From: Flavobacteriaceae bacterium
GTDB taxonomy: Bacteria > Bacteroidota > Bacteroidia > Flavobacteriales > Flavobacteriaceae
Direction: 5' to 3'
Length of the DNA stretch: 64,000 bases
NCBI GenBank assembly: GCA_030148025.1
Contig: JASBUG010000043.1
Location: 1 to 64,000 of the forward strand
In this document: positions 23,958-32,526 of the stretch, one piece after another
Layout of the letters: each line of letters opens with the position of its first letter
Position numbering within the stretch: the first letter of the stretch is position 1
The notes under the pieces: model-generated
The model's database searches: none
What the model saw: the letters and a program-made list of their open reading frames with translations, nothing else
Told to the model about the DNA's origin: nothing
Position numbers and translations under genes: made by a program

Positions 23958-24689
23958 ATGATCAAAAACATTCAAATCGTTATCGCTATATTCATTTGTC
24001 AAATTAGCTTTGCTTTTCAAGTAAACGACACTATAAATATTGATTCGAATCATTTGCAAATTGATAAGCTAAGTTTAGAACAAGCCAACTACCTCGTTTA
24101 TATAGAACTTCCTAACGGAACAATGAAAGATATTTCTATTTGGCAACGAGAAACTGCTATTGCTAATAACCAAATAGTAATAAAACAAAAATGGAGAAAT
24201 CAAGACATTAAAAAAACAAGAGAACTTTTTTCTTCGAATAGCCTAACAAATTTCGAACCTATTCATCACTTCGTAAAAAACGGTAATGGCGACATAGAAG
24301 CTTTTGATTTTGATGGTTTAAACATTAAAGGATCTGACTCCATTCAAAACAATTTGAAAAAAGATTTCAATTTAGATCTAGGCACCAAAACACTTAATTG
24401 GGAACTAGATATTGGAGTTTTTCAAACCTTACCTTTTCAGCTAAACAAAACCTTTGTTATAAATTTTTATCATCCAGGAAGTAAAAGAAGTCCGGCCTAT
24501 TATCAATACAAAGTACTTAATAAAGAAAACTTAACTAATGCTAATGGTACAACCTCGGAATGCTGGGTACTTCAAATAGATTATGGAAAAAATAATACAG
24601 CTACTTTTTGGATAGATGTACAAACAAGACACCTTTTAAAAATGGAGGAGTCTTTTGGTACGATAAAACGATATAAAATTAAATTCTAA
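23958..24689 (+). CDS. Exported beta-rich protein of unknown function (DUF3108-like ending)
   Basis: A 243-residue protein with a signal peptide (residues 1-20, ending SFAFQ). The mature part has alternating hydrophobic beta-strand patterns and ends with ATFWIDVQTRHLLKMEESFG, reminiscent of the DUF3108/LolA-like beta fold in which a lipid or cell-wall ligand may be held. I cannot place it firmly in a family. It is the last gene of the AraC-linked run, five bases after the previous stop. The spacer to fdhD (24690-24801) holds only the fdhD promoter box. Confidence 0.68.
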   Translation: MIKNIQIVIAIFICQISFAFQVNDTINIDSNHLQIDKLSLEQANYLVYIELPNGTMKDISIWQRETAIANNQIVIKQKWRNQDIKKTRELFSSNSLTNFEPIHHFVKNGNGDIEAFDFDGLNIKGSDSIQNNLKKDFNLDLGTKTLNWELDIGVFQTLPFQLNKTFVINFYHPGSKRSPAYYQYKVLNKENLTNANGTTSECWVLQIDYGKNNTATFWIDVQTRHLLKMEESFGTIKRYKIKF

Positions 24690-24760
24690 TTATTATGCTT
24701 TTAATTCAATTATAACATAACATCTATTCGTTAAAAAAACGCCTATTTCATAAATTCTTA

Positions 24761-24768
24761 TAACTTTG
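24761..24768 (+). promoter_or_regulatory. Minus-7 promoter box for the formate dehydrogenase operon
   Basis: TAACTTTG, a perfect TAnnTTTG element, lies 33 bases before the fdhD ATG. No clear TTG is seen at minus 33. Confidence 0.55.
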
Positions 24769-24801
24769 TTATATCTCGTTTTTAATATGAGATAAACAGG
24801 T

Positions 24802-25626
24802 ATGGCAACGCGTAATTACGAGGGTAAAAAATTCGACTCAAAAGAGGTCAACAAAATTGTTGATGCGCTTACTGTTGAAGAAGCTCTACAGATTAATATC
24901 AACAAAAAACCATTCACTGTTTCTATGAGAACTCCTGGAAACGATGTAAGTTTGGTTAGAGGATTATTGCATTCTGAAGGCATTCTTAAAAATACAAGCT
25001 ATAATCCTGAGGTTTCTATAAAAAAAGAAAACAATGATGGTATTGTAACTGTTGTTAACCTCAACATTCCAAAAGAAGAACTTGGTGAAGGATATTCTAA
25101 TAGTAGAAGTTTACTGTCTGTTTCTTCATGTGGTATTTGTGGAAAAACAGAATTAAGCGACTTATCATTTATTGGAAAAACTATTGATGACCATCAAAAA
25201 ATTGACATCAGTCTCATCAATGAATTGTTTGAAAAAATGAATGCTTTTCAACACAGTTTTAAAGAATCGGGAGGTACACATGCGGCAGCAGCTTTTTCAA
25301 TTGATGGAAAACTTCTAAATTCTATGGAAGATATTGGTCGTCATAATGCAGTCGATAAAGTTATTGGTAAACTCATATTATCAAAACAACTTAAAGACGC
25401 ACAAATCATGACCGTTAGTGGTCGTATTTCTTACGAAATCGTTATCAAATGTTTTAAAGCTCAAATTCCTTTTTTAGCAGCTGTGTCGGCACCTTCATCT
25501 TTAGCGGTGGATTATGCTAAGGAACTAGGAATTACTTTATTTGCTTTTTGTAGAGATCAAAGAGCCACTTGTTACGCTCACCCAGAACGAACTAAAAATA
25601 ATACAAACGAAACTAAAGCTAGTTAA
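24802..25626 (+). CDS. fdhD: Formate dehydrogenase accessory sulfurtransferase FdhD
   Basis: Sulfurtransferase that passes sulfur from cysteine desulfurase to the molybdenum cofactor of formate dehydrogenase. At 274 residues it has normal length. The sulfur-relay cysteines are C110 and C113 in SSCGICGK. The conserved SGGTHAAAAF and EDIGRHNAVDKVIG segments follow, then SGRISYEIVIKC and AVSAPSSLAVDYA. It is the first gene of the operon, six bases before the NuoE/F-like subunit, as expected for an enzyme that needs a sulfurated cofactor. Confidence 0.96.
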   Translation: MATRNYEGKKFDSKEVNKIVDALTVEEALQININKKPFTVSMRTPGNDVSLVRGLLHSEGILKNTSYNPEVSIKKENNDGIVTVVNLNIPKEELGEGYSNSRSLLSVSSCGICGKTELSDLSFIGKTIDDHQKIDISLINELFEKMNAFQHSFKESGGTHAAAAFSIDGKLLNSMEDIGRHNAVDKVIGKLILSKQLKDAQIMTVSGRISYEIVIKCFKAQIPFLAAVSAPSSLAVDYAKELGITLFAFCRDQRATCYAHPERTKNNTNETKAS

Positions 25627-25632
25627 AAATAT

Positions 25633-27285
25633 ATGTCAGATAATTTAAGTGAATTATTAGGTAGAAAAGGTGTCCACGACAACCTGTTTGATCATTTAGG
25701 TCAATTAGCAAAACCCAAAGGAACGCCGAGTGAAGAAGAATTAGCAGCACTTGCTGATGATTTTTTGGTTGGAAAAGCAAATACTTTTGGAACAGCTAGT
25801 TTTTACGATTTTCTAAAACCAGAAAACAAAGGTAAAAAAGCCTATGTATGTAATGGAACAGCATGTGTTTGCGCAGGAACTCAAGAAAATGTCATTACTG
25901 CACTTCAAACCAAATTTGAAGCTGATGAAATTGGACACATGACCTGTTTAGGACGTTGCCATGAGAACAGTGCTTTTCATTATAACGGACAAAACTATTC
26001 AGGTGATGCTTTAGAAAACTTGAATAATATTATTGATTCTGACAATAATTTCAATCAAGACACTTACAATATAAAAGCTCAGGATAAAGCAATTTTAACT
26101 GCACCTTTTACAAATGTTGATGAATACTATAAACCATTTATAGAAGCGCTTCAAAAAGATTCAGCTGATGTTTTAGAAGAAATTAAAACGTCTAATGTGA
26201 GAGGTCGTGGTGGTGCTGGTTTTCCTATGGGACTTAAATTAGAGTTTTGCAGAAATGTAGAAAACGACACAAAATTCATTATTTGTAATGCAGATGAAGG
26301 AGATCCAGGAGCTTATTCAGATAGATATTTATTAGAACATCAACCGCATTCTGTACTATTCGGAATGCTGATTTCAGGTTATGTAACACATGCCAAATAT
26401 GGAATTCTATACATACGTGCTGAATATCCTGAAGCTGTAAATATTGTTCAAGACGCTATTAATGCTTTAAAAGAAAAAGGATTAATTGGAGATAACATAA
26501 ATGGTAGTGGTTTTAGCTTTGATTTTAAAATCATTCAAGCACAAGGTTCATATATCTGTGGTGAAGAAACTGCACTTATTAACTCTATTGAAGGACAGCG
26601 TCCAGAAGTACGTGTACGTCCGCCTTTTCCAGCACAAAAAGGATTATTCAACAAACCAACAACGGTAAATAACGTAGAAACGCTTGCAGCTTTACATTAC
26701 ATTATAAAAAATGGAGGTCAAGCATGGAAAGACATAGGAACAGAACGTTCCTCTGGAACAAAACTAGTGTCTTTAGATAGCTTCTTCAATAATCCAGGAA
26801 TGTATGAGGTAGAAATGGGAACACCAATGAAAGAAGTGATTTACGATCTTGGAGGTGGATTTAAATCAGATGTAAAAGCGCTTCAAATTGGAGGTCCTTT
26901 AGGTGGTTTAGTACCTGTGTCAAAAATAGAAGATTTAACTTTAGATTTTGAATCATTTTCTCAAAATGGATTTTTGTTAGGACATGCTTCAATAGTAAGT
27001 ATTCCTTCAGATTTTCCTATGATGAAATTTATAGAACACTTATTTGATTTTGCAGCTTATGAGAGTTGCGGGAAATGTTTCCCTTGTCGTTTAGGAACAA
27101 AACGTGGTCATGAGCTTTCAGAAAAAGCATTGAATTCAGATTATAAAATAGATCGCAAACTATTTGCAGATCTATTATCAACACTTGAAGAAGGTTCTTT
27201 ATGTGCTCATGGAGGCGGAATTCCGTTACCAGTACGTAATGCAATGCAATATTTTGATGATGAATTAAAAACTTACTTCAACTAA
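25633..27285 (+). CDS. NAD-dependent formate dehydrogenase, NuoE/NuoF-like fused diaphorase subunit
   Basis: A 550-residue NADH-oxidoreductase subunit that moves electrons from the catalytic subunit to NAD+. Residues about 70-130 are a thioredoxin-like [2Fe-2S] domain with CNGTACVC and CLGRC. Residues about 160-550 are NuoF-like: GRGGAGFPMGLK (FMN/NADH binding), CNADEGDPGAYSDR, CGEETALI, and the [4Fe-4S] motif ESCGKCFPCRLGT with the last Cys in GSLCAHGGGIP. NuoE and NuoF parts in one chain resemble FdsB/HoxF-type subunits. It is cytoplasmic, with no signal. It lies between fdhD and the catalytic subunit, spaced by six and twelve bases. Confidence 0.93.
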   Translation: MSDNLSELLGRKGVHDNLFDHLGQLAKPKGTPSEEELAALADDFLVGKANTFGTASFYDFLKPENKGKKAYVCNGTACVCAGTQENVITALQTKFEADEIGHMTCLGRCHENSAFHYNGQNYSGDALENLNNIIDSDNNFNQDTYNIKAQDKAILTAPFTNVDEYYKPFIEALQKDSADVLEEIKTSNVRGRGGAGFPMGLKLEFCRNVENDTKFIICNADEGDPGAYSDRYLLEHQPHSVLFGMLISGYVTHAKYGILYIRAEYPEAVNIVQDAINALKEKGLIGDNINGSGFSFDFKIIQAQGSYICGEETALINSIEGQRPEVRVRPPFPAQKGLFNKPTTVNNVETLAALHYIIKNGGQAWKDIGTERSSGTKLVSLDSFFNNPGMYEVEMGTPMKEVIYDLGGGFKSDVKALQIGGPLGGLVPVSKIEDLTLDFESFSQNGFLLGHASIVSIPSDFPMMKFIEHLFDFAAYESCGKCFPCRLGTKRGHELSEKALNSDYKIDRKLFADLLSTLEEGSLCAHGGGIPLPVRNAMQYFDDELKTYFN

Positions 27286-27297
27286 AACGAAAAGACT

Positions 27298-30024
27298 ATG
27301 AAAACTGCTTATATAGACCATCAGGAATTTGAAATAGTTGAAGGTGAAACTATGTTATCCTTCATCAGACGTTATAAAGAAAAAGGATTGGTACCTACGC
27401 TATGTGATGCACCAAACTTAGATCCCTTTGGATCTTGTCGTGTTTGTAGTGTTGAAGTCGCCTTGCAAGAAGATGGCCCTACAAAAACAATGGCATCATG
27501 TCATACGCCAGTTGCTGCTGGACAACATATTTACACAAGTACAGAAAGTGTAAAAGCACTTCGTAAAAATATTGTGGAGTTGGTACTTACTGATCATCCT
27601 TTAGATTGTTTAACCTGTGAGGTAAACGGAAATTGCGAGTTACAAACCGTTGCTGCGCAAGTTGGGATTAGAGAAGTACGCTATCCAGAAGGTGATAATC
27701 ACTTAGACAGAGAAAAAGATTTGACACATCCTTATATGACGTCGGATTTATCAAAATGTATTAATTGCTATCGTTGTGTGCGTGCTTGTGATGAAGTACA
27801 AGGACAATTTGTGTTGAGTATGTCTGGACGTGGTTTTGATTCTAAAATTATCAAAGGGTTGGATACCTCATTTATGGATTCTGATTGTGTGAGTTGTGGA
27901 GCTTGTTCGCAAGCGTGTCCTACATCAGCTATTTCAGATGTATTCCAATCTAAAATGATCAAACCAACCGAAACAACGCGTACTATTTGTACCTATTGTG
28001 GTGTGGGGTGTAATCTAGAAGTGGCAACAAGTAATGGCGAAATTGTGAGTATTCAAGCGCCTTATGATGCTGAAGTAAATCAAGGGCACACCTGTTTAAA
28101 AGGACGCTATGCCTTTAAGTTCTACGATCATCCAGATCGTTTAGACGCTCCTATGATCAAGCGTAATGGTGAATTTGAAAAAGTGACATGGGATGAAGTT
28201 TATGATTATATTGCTACTAAACTAAATGGTTATAAAGAAGAATTTGGCCCAGATTCTATGGCTGGAATTTCTTCTTCTCGTTGTACTAACGAAGAGAATT
28301 ACTTAATGCAGAAATTCTTTAGAGCTGTATTAAGCACAAATAATATTGATGGTTGTGCTCGTGTTTGTCACTCTCCTACAGCCTTAGGTATGCAACGTAC
28401 TTTTGGAACTGGAGCTGCTACTAACTCTATTGATGATTTAAAAGATACTAACTGTATTATGGTTATTGGTGCTAATCCTACAGATGCTCATCCTGTAACT
28501 GGAGCAAAGCTGAAGCAGTTTGCAATGAAAGCAGATAATGTTTCAATCGTTATAGATCCGCGTCGTACTGAGTTAGCAAAATACGCAACACACCATTTGG
28601 CTTTACGCCCTGGAACTAATGTAGCTGTTCTAAACATGATGATGTATTACATTATTACTGAAGGATTAGCTGATGAAGCTTTTATTGACAGTAGAACAGA
28701 AGGTTTTGAAGATTACAAGAAGGAAATTCTAAATCTTGATATCGATAAAATGGAATCAGTTTCTGGAGTTGATAGAAACGATGTTAAGGCTGCTGCAATT
28801 GCTTATGCATCTGCGCCTAATGCCATGTCTTTCCATGGACTTGGTGTAACTGAGCACTCACAAGGAACCTTTACTGTAATGCAAATTGCAGACTTAGCCT
28901 TATTAACAGGAAACATTGGTCGTCGTGGTGTTGGTGTAAATCCGTTACGTGGTCAAAACAACGTACAAGGATCTGCAGATATGGGTGTTCAACCGCATCA
29001 AGGTGCAGGTTATCTGGATGTTACCAATGACGAAGTCAATAAAAAGTATAATGAATTCTACGGCGTAGATGTACCATCACATATTGGATACAAAATCCCT
29101 GAAATGTTTGATGCTGCTTTAGATGGAAAACTAAAAGCTATTTGGATTATTGGTGAGGATGTTGTGCAAACTGATCCAAATACGCAAAAAGTAATAAAAG
29201 CTCTTAATTCGACTGATTTAGTAATCGTTCAGGAACTATTTATGACTGAAACTGCGAAGCAAGCAGATGTTATTCTACCAGGAGCTTCGTTCTTAGAAAA
29301 ATCTGGAACATTTACTAATGGAGAACGTCGTGTACAAGCAGTTCACCAAGTTGTAAATCCAATAGAAGGTTGTAAACCAGATGGACAAATCATTGTAGAT
29401 ATTATGAACCGAATGGGTTATAATCAACCTGATTACACACCAGATGGAATGCTTGAAGAAATTTCTCAAATTGTACCATTCTTTGCAGGCATTAAATGGG
29501 ATCGATTAGGAATAAACGGACTTCAATGGCCTGTTGCTCCAGATGGAACAGACACACAAATTCTACATACTACAGAATTTAAACGTGGTAAAGGATATTT
29601 CGAATTTAATCCTTGGAGAGAAACAGAAGAGCTTGTAGAACACGCCAAAGATTATCCGTACATATTAACTACTAATCGTGAACTCGAGCATTATAACTGT
29701 GGGGCTATGACGCGAAGAACTGCCAATGAGCAAATTCTTCAGGATGATTATTTAATGATTCATCCAGATGATGCTAAAACGCACTTAATTAATGACGGTG
29801 ATTATGTATGTTTAGAATCTCCAAGAGGGAAAGTAGACGTGAGAGCTAGAATTACTGATGAAGTAAAACAGGGTATTTTAAGTACCACATTCCACTTCCC
29901 AGAAATTATGATTAATAATATCACTGGTGACGTTCACGATAGTGAAGCTATGTGCCCAGAATATAAAGTGGTCGCTGTTAGAATTAGAAAAAGTAAAGGA
30001 AAATTTAAACAGCAATTAGTATAA
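27298..30024 (+). CDS. Formate dehydrogenase catalytic subunit with NuoG-like N-terminus
   Basis: A 908-residue molybdenum (or tungsten) enzyme oxidising formate to CO2. N-terminal [2Fe-2S] ligands are in FGSCRVCSVEV and ASCHTP. The His/Cys cluster is HPLDCLTCEVNGNC. Two [4Fe-4S] ferredoxin motifs are CINCYRCVRAC and CVSCGACSQACP. The catalytic domain opens with CTYCGVGCNLEV. The active-site residue in CARVCHSP is C357 (codon TGT at 28366-28368), so this is the cysteine, not the selenocysteine, form. Bis-MGD binding segments include GANPTDAHPVTGAK and a C-terminal molydopterin dinucleotide domain (about 790-900). No Tat signal, so cytoplasmic, as in FdsA-type enzymes. Confidence 0.95.
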   Translation: MKTAYIDHQEFEIVEGETMLSFIRRYKEKGLVPTLCDAPNLDPFGSCRVCSVEVALQEDGPTKTMASCHTPVAAGQHIYTSTESVKALRKNIVELVLTDHPLDCLTCEVNGNCELQTVAAQVGIREVRYPEGDNHLDREKDLTHPYMTSDLSKCINCYRCVRACDEVQGQFVLSMSGRGFDSKIIKGLDTSFMDSDCVSCGACSQACPTSAISDVFQSKMIKPTETTRTICTYCGVGCNLEVATSNGEIVSIQAPYDAEVNQGHTCLKGRYAFKFYDHPDRLDAPMIKRNGEFEKVTWDEVYDYIATKLNGYKEEFGPDSMAGISSSRCTNEENYLMQKFFRAVLSTNNIDGCARVCHSPTALGMQRTFGTGAATNSIDDLKDTNCIMVIGANPTDAHPVTGAKLKQFAMKADNVSIVIDPRRTELAKYATHHLALRPGTNVAVLNMMMYYIITEGLADEAFIDSRTEGFEDYKKEILNLDIDKMESVSGVDRNDVKAAAIAYASAPNAMSFHGLGVTEHSQGTFTVMQIADLALLTGNIGRRGVGVNPLRGQNNVQGSADMGVQPHQGAGYLDVTNDEVNKKYNEFYGVDVPSHIGYKIPEMFDAALDGKLKAIWIIGEDVVQTDPNTQKVIKALNSTDLVIVQELFMTETAKQADVILPGASFLEKSGTFTNGERRVQAVHQVVNPIEGCKPDGQIIVDIMNRMGYNQPDYTPDGMLEEISQIVPFFAGIKWDRLGINGLQWPVAPDGTDTQILHTTEFKRGKGYFEFNPWRETEELVEHAKDYPYILTTNRELEHYNCGAMTRRTANEQILQDDYLMIHPDDAKTHLINDGDYVCLESPRGKVDVRARITDEVKQGILSTTFHFPEIMINNITGDVHDSEAMCPEYKVVAVRIRKSKGKFKQQLV

Positions 30025-30028
30025 AATT

Positions 30029-30058
30029 AAAGCCTCATCAAATTGATGAGGCTTTTTT
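30029..30058 (+). terminator. Rho-independent terminator of the formate dehydrogenase operon
   Basis: AAGCCTCATCA, loop AAT, TGATGAGGCTT form a perfect 11-bp stem followed by TTTTT, five bases after the catalytic subunit stop. It touches the stop codon of the convergent TlpA-like gene; the reverse direction has a shorter U-run. Confidence 0.93.
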
Positions 30059-31269
30059 TATCGAATATACTTCTCTATAATTTTCACGAAATCTTCCTTT
30101 GCACCTTCACGTTTTCCCTTTTCTCTATAGATCACTTTTCCTTCTGAATCTATCAAGAAAATTGTAGGGTACATATCTAATTTCAATATTCTGGCTAAGT
30201 CATCTCCTGATTCTAAAAATTGGTAGGTGTAGCCTTTTTGCTCCACATACGCTTTAGGTTTATTAGGTTTATCGTTTACCGAAATGCCAATGAGGTTTAA
30301 ACCATCGTCATGGTATTCATTATATAACTCCTGTAATTGAGGCATTGCTATTAAACACGGTCCACACCAAGTTCCCCAAAAATCTACAATAGTAATTTTA
30401 TACTTCTTAAAAACACCTTTATTAAACGTTTTACCATTTAGATCTTTTAGTATAAAATCTGGGAAGCTCTTTCCAATCTCTAACAACCCATCTGTTTTAG
30501 CTTCTTTTCCGGTAATCTTTTTTTCTACTAAACTATTGTTGTTTATATCAAACTTAACTCCTAAGTCTTTATTTACACTTAAAATTTCAACTTCGTGGAT
30601 ACTTTTACCATCACCTGCAACAAACTTAATTGGCAAATACGTTTCTTTATCAAAATACCAATTAGTTTCAGATTTTATTTCCTTATCACTTCCAGGAGCT
30701 TTGTAACTATTAATGATTTTGATATGAAAAGCATCTTTTTCATTCACTTTTACCATACCTACATATGATGACTTTACACGATCTCTTAAAAGAAAATCAA
30801 TTCCTTTATCAGATCCAAATTGCCCTCTTACTACCATATAATAATCCAGCCCAAGAGTACGGCCTATAGCTCTGCCTTCAGCATTTTCTATGAGCAAAAG
30901 CTCCTTATTACTTTCTAAAAACTTAAAATCCTTACCATCGTATGAATACTTAAAAGCGATAGTCTTTCCTTTTATTCGTTTTTCACCCATAACCAATACC
31001 TTAGAGCTTCCAAAAACAGGATCTTGTACATTTCCTTTTTCTTGAAAAACATCTGCCTGTACTTTAACTTCAGGTTGCTGATATTGCACTCTGTATTTAA
31101 TTGACGCTACCGATTTACATGCTGAATCAACCTTTTTTAATATATTTTTTGTAGCATCATCAAATACAATCGAAATATTAGTATTTGAAACTATCTCAAA
31201 ACTATAACTTTCATAAGCTGAAAACAGAGCAAGTAAACAAAGCAGTAAATATGAACTTTTACATTTCAT
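30058..31269 (-). CDS. TlpA-like thioredoxin-fold protein with LolA-like N-terminal domain
   Basis: An exported protein of 403 residues from the ATG at 31269 (MKCKSSYLLL), which starts a better signal peptide than the alternative ATG at 31281. Residues about 25-260 resemble the beta-rich lipid-binding fold of LolA-type periplasmic proteins (WYFDKETYLPIKF). Residues about 265-400 form a TlpA/ResA-type thioredoxin domain with the active site WCGPC in WGTWCGPCLIAMPQL. It probably handles thiol-disulfide exchange in the periplasm; the partner is unknown. It is a single gene whose promoter lies inside a perfect inverted repeat at 31291-31330. Confidence 0.87.
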   Translation of the reverse strand: MKCKSSYLLLCLLALFSAYESYSFEIVSNTNISIVFDDATKNILKKVDSACKSVASIKYRVQYQQPEVKVQADVFQEKGNVQDPVFGSSKVLVMGEKRIKGKTIAFKYSYDGKDFKFLESNKELLLIENAEGRAIGRTLGLDYYMVVRGQFGSDKGIDFLLRDRVKSSYVGMVKVNEKDAFHIKIINSYKAPGSDKEIKSETNWYFDKETYLPIKFVAGDGKSIHEVEILSVNKDLGVKFDINNNSLVEKKITGKEAKTDGLLEIGKSFPDFILKDLNGKTFNKGVFKKYKITIVDFWGTWCGPCLIAMPQLQELYNEYHDDGLNLIGISVNDKPNKPKAYVEQKGYTYQFLESGDDLARILKLDMYPTIFLIDSEGKVIYREKGKREGAKEDFVKIIEKYIR

Positions 31270-31290
31270 CTGATATGACATTAAAATTAA

Positions 31291-31330
31291 ACCTCTACAA
31301 ATATAGAATTAACTCTATATTTGTAGAGGT
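31291..31330. repeat. Perfect 17-bp inverted repeat with a minus-7 box in each arm
   Basis: ACCTCTACAAATATAGA (31291-31307) and its exact reverse complement (31314-31330) flank the six-base centre ATTAAC. Each arm contains TATATTTG, a perfect TAnnTTTG element: minus strand 31298-31305 (toward the TlpA-like gene) and plus strand 31316-31323. No U-run follows on either strand, so it is not a typical terminator. It may be an operator, a divergent promoter or an mRNA leader hairpin. Confidence 0.8.
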
Positions 31331-31402
31331 AAAAATTGCTAAAAGTCAATACAAGGCACTCTCTATTTCTTATAAATAACGAAAAACGTCTTTGAGATTA
31401 AA

Positions 31403-32380
31403 TTATTTTTTTCGGTCAATGACGTAATTGACCATAAGTTCTAGTGAACTCTTATATTCAGATTCAGGATAATTTTTGAGTATTTCTAAAGCTTCTTTTT
31501 GAAAAGTTTTCATTTTGGTAATGGCATAATCCAAACCCCCTTTCTCTTTTACAAAAGCGATAACTTCTTTGACGCGTTTTTTATCCTTATTATGGTTTTT
31601 TATAGAATTGATCAACCATTTCTTCTCTCTTTTATCACAATTATTAAGTGCATAAATTAATGGTAAGGTCATTTTTTGCTCCTTAATATCAATCCCTGTA
31701 GGTTTCCCAATCTTTTCTTCTCCATAATCAAATAAATCATCCTTTATTTGGAAAGCCATCCCTATAAGCTCACCAAATTTACGCATGGTTTCAACATCGG
31801 TTGATTCAGGTTTTACAGAAGCTGCACCTAGACTACAACAAGCAGCAATAAGGGTTGCCGTTTTTTGACGAATAATTTCATAATATACCTCTTCAGTAAT
31901 ATCGAGTTTACGAGCTTTTTCAATTTGAAGTAATTCACCTTCACTCATTTCTCGTACTGCAACCGAAATAATCTTTAAAAGGTCAAAGTCATTATTATCG
32001 ATTGAAAGTAATAAGCCCTTTGATAAAAGAAAATCTCCAATAAGTACAGCAATTTTGTTCTTCCATAATGCATTAATAGAGAAAAAGCCACGTCGTCTAT
32101 TACTATCGTCTACCACATCATCATGTACCAAGGTAGCCGTGTGTATTAATTCAATAACAGAAGCGCCTCTATAAGTCCTGTCTCCTACCTCACCATTGTT
32201 TAACATTTTAGCCGTAAGGAACACAAACATTGGTCGCATTTGTTTCCCTTTTCGATTAACTATATAATGGGTAATACGGTTAAGAAGAGCTACTTTACTA
32301 GACATAGATAAACGAAACTTTTGTTCGAAAAGCTCCATTTCATAGCCAATTGGCTCCTTTATTTGTTCAACTATTTTCAT
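31403..32380 (-). CDS. Polyprenyl diphosphate synthase (long-chain trans type)
   Basis: A 325-residue E-isoprenyl diphosphate synthase that makes the side chain of the respiratory quinone. The first Asp-rich motif is DDVVD in LVHDDVVDDSNRRRG and the second DDLFD in QIKDDLFDYGEEKIGKP, both complete. The chain-length region just before the first motif reads ELIHTATLVHD with small residues, consistent with long products such as hepta- or octaprenyl. A TATATTTG promoter box lies nine bases upstream of the ATG, which would give a very short or leaderless transcript. Product length is inferred. Confidence 0.93.
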   Translation of the reverse strand: MKIVEQIKEPIGYEMELFEQKFRLSMSSKVALLNRITHYIVNRKGKQMRPMFVFLTAKMLNNGEVGDRTYRGASVIELIHTATLVHDDVVDDSNRRRGFFSINALWKNKIAVLIGDFLLSKGLLLSIDNNDFDLLKIISVAVREMSEGELLQIEKARKLDITEEVYYEIIRQKTATLIAACCSLGAASVKPESTDVETMRKFGELIGMAFQIKDDLFDYGEEKIGKPTGIDIKEQKMTLPLIYALNNCDKREKKWLINSIKNHNKDKKRVKEVIAFVKEKGGLDYAITKMKTFQKEALEILKNYPESEYKSSLELMVNYVIDRKK

Positions 32381-32388
32381 TTGAAACC

Positions 32389-32396
32389 CAAATATA
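32389..32396 (-). promoter_or_regulatory. Minus-7 promoter box for the polyprenyl synthase gene
   Basis: The minus strand reads TATATTTG, a perfect TAnnTTTG match, nine bases before the start codon. Confidence 0.55.
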
Positions 32397-32498
32397 CTAC
32401 TTCACAAAGAAATGCTGTAAAAAAGGAATATTGATTTTTTTAATAGTTCCAGATGAATATTAAAACTCTATAAACATAATATAGATGTTATATGAAGA

Positions 32499-32525
32499 GA
32501 TCCTGAATCAAGTTCAGGATGACAA
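32499..32525. repeat. Intergenic hairpin repeat ending in GATGACA
   Basis: ATCCTGAA (32500-32507) and TTCAGGAT (32513-32520) form a perfect 8-bp stem, followed by GACAAA. It lies just past the rlmN stop. From memory, palindromes of this pattern occur dispersed between genes in Flavobacteriaceae. It has no U-run. Confidence 0.6.
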
Positions 32526-32526
32526 A

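Noticed and set aside
28366-28368. Selenocysteine in the formate dehydrogenase catalytic site
   Set aside because: The codon is TGT (Cys); no in-frame TGA or SECIS-like hairpin is needed.
31291-31330. The perfect inverted repeat read as a transcription terminator
   Set aside because: Neither strand has a U-run after the stem, and it lies in the promoter position of the TlpA-like gene with a minus-7 box in the arm.
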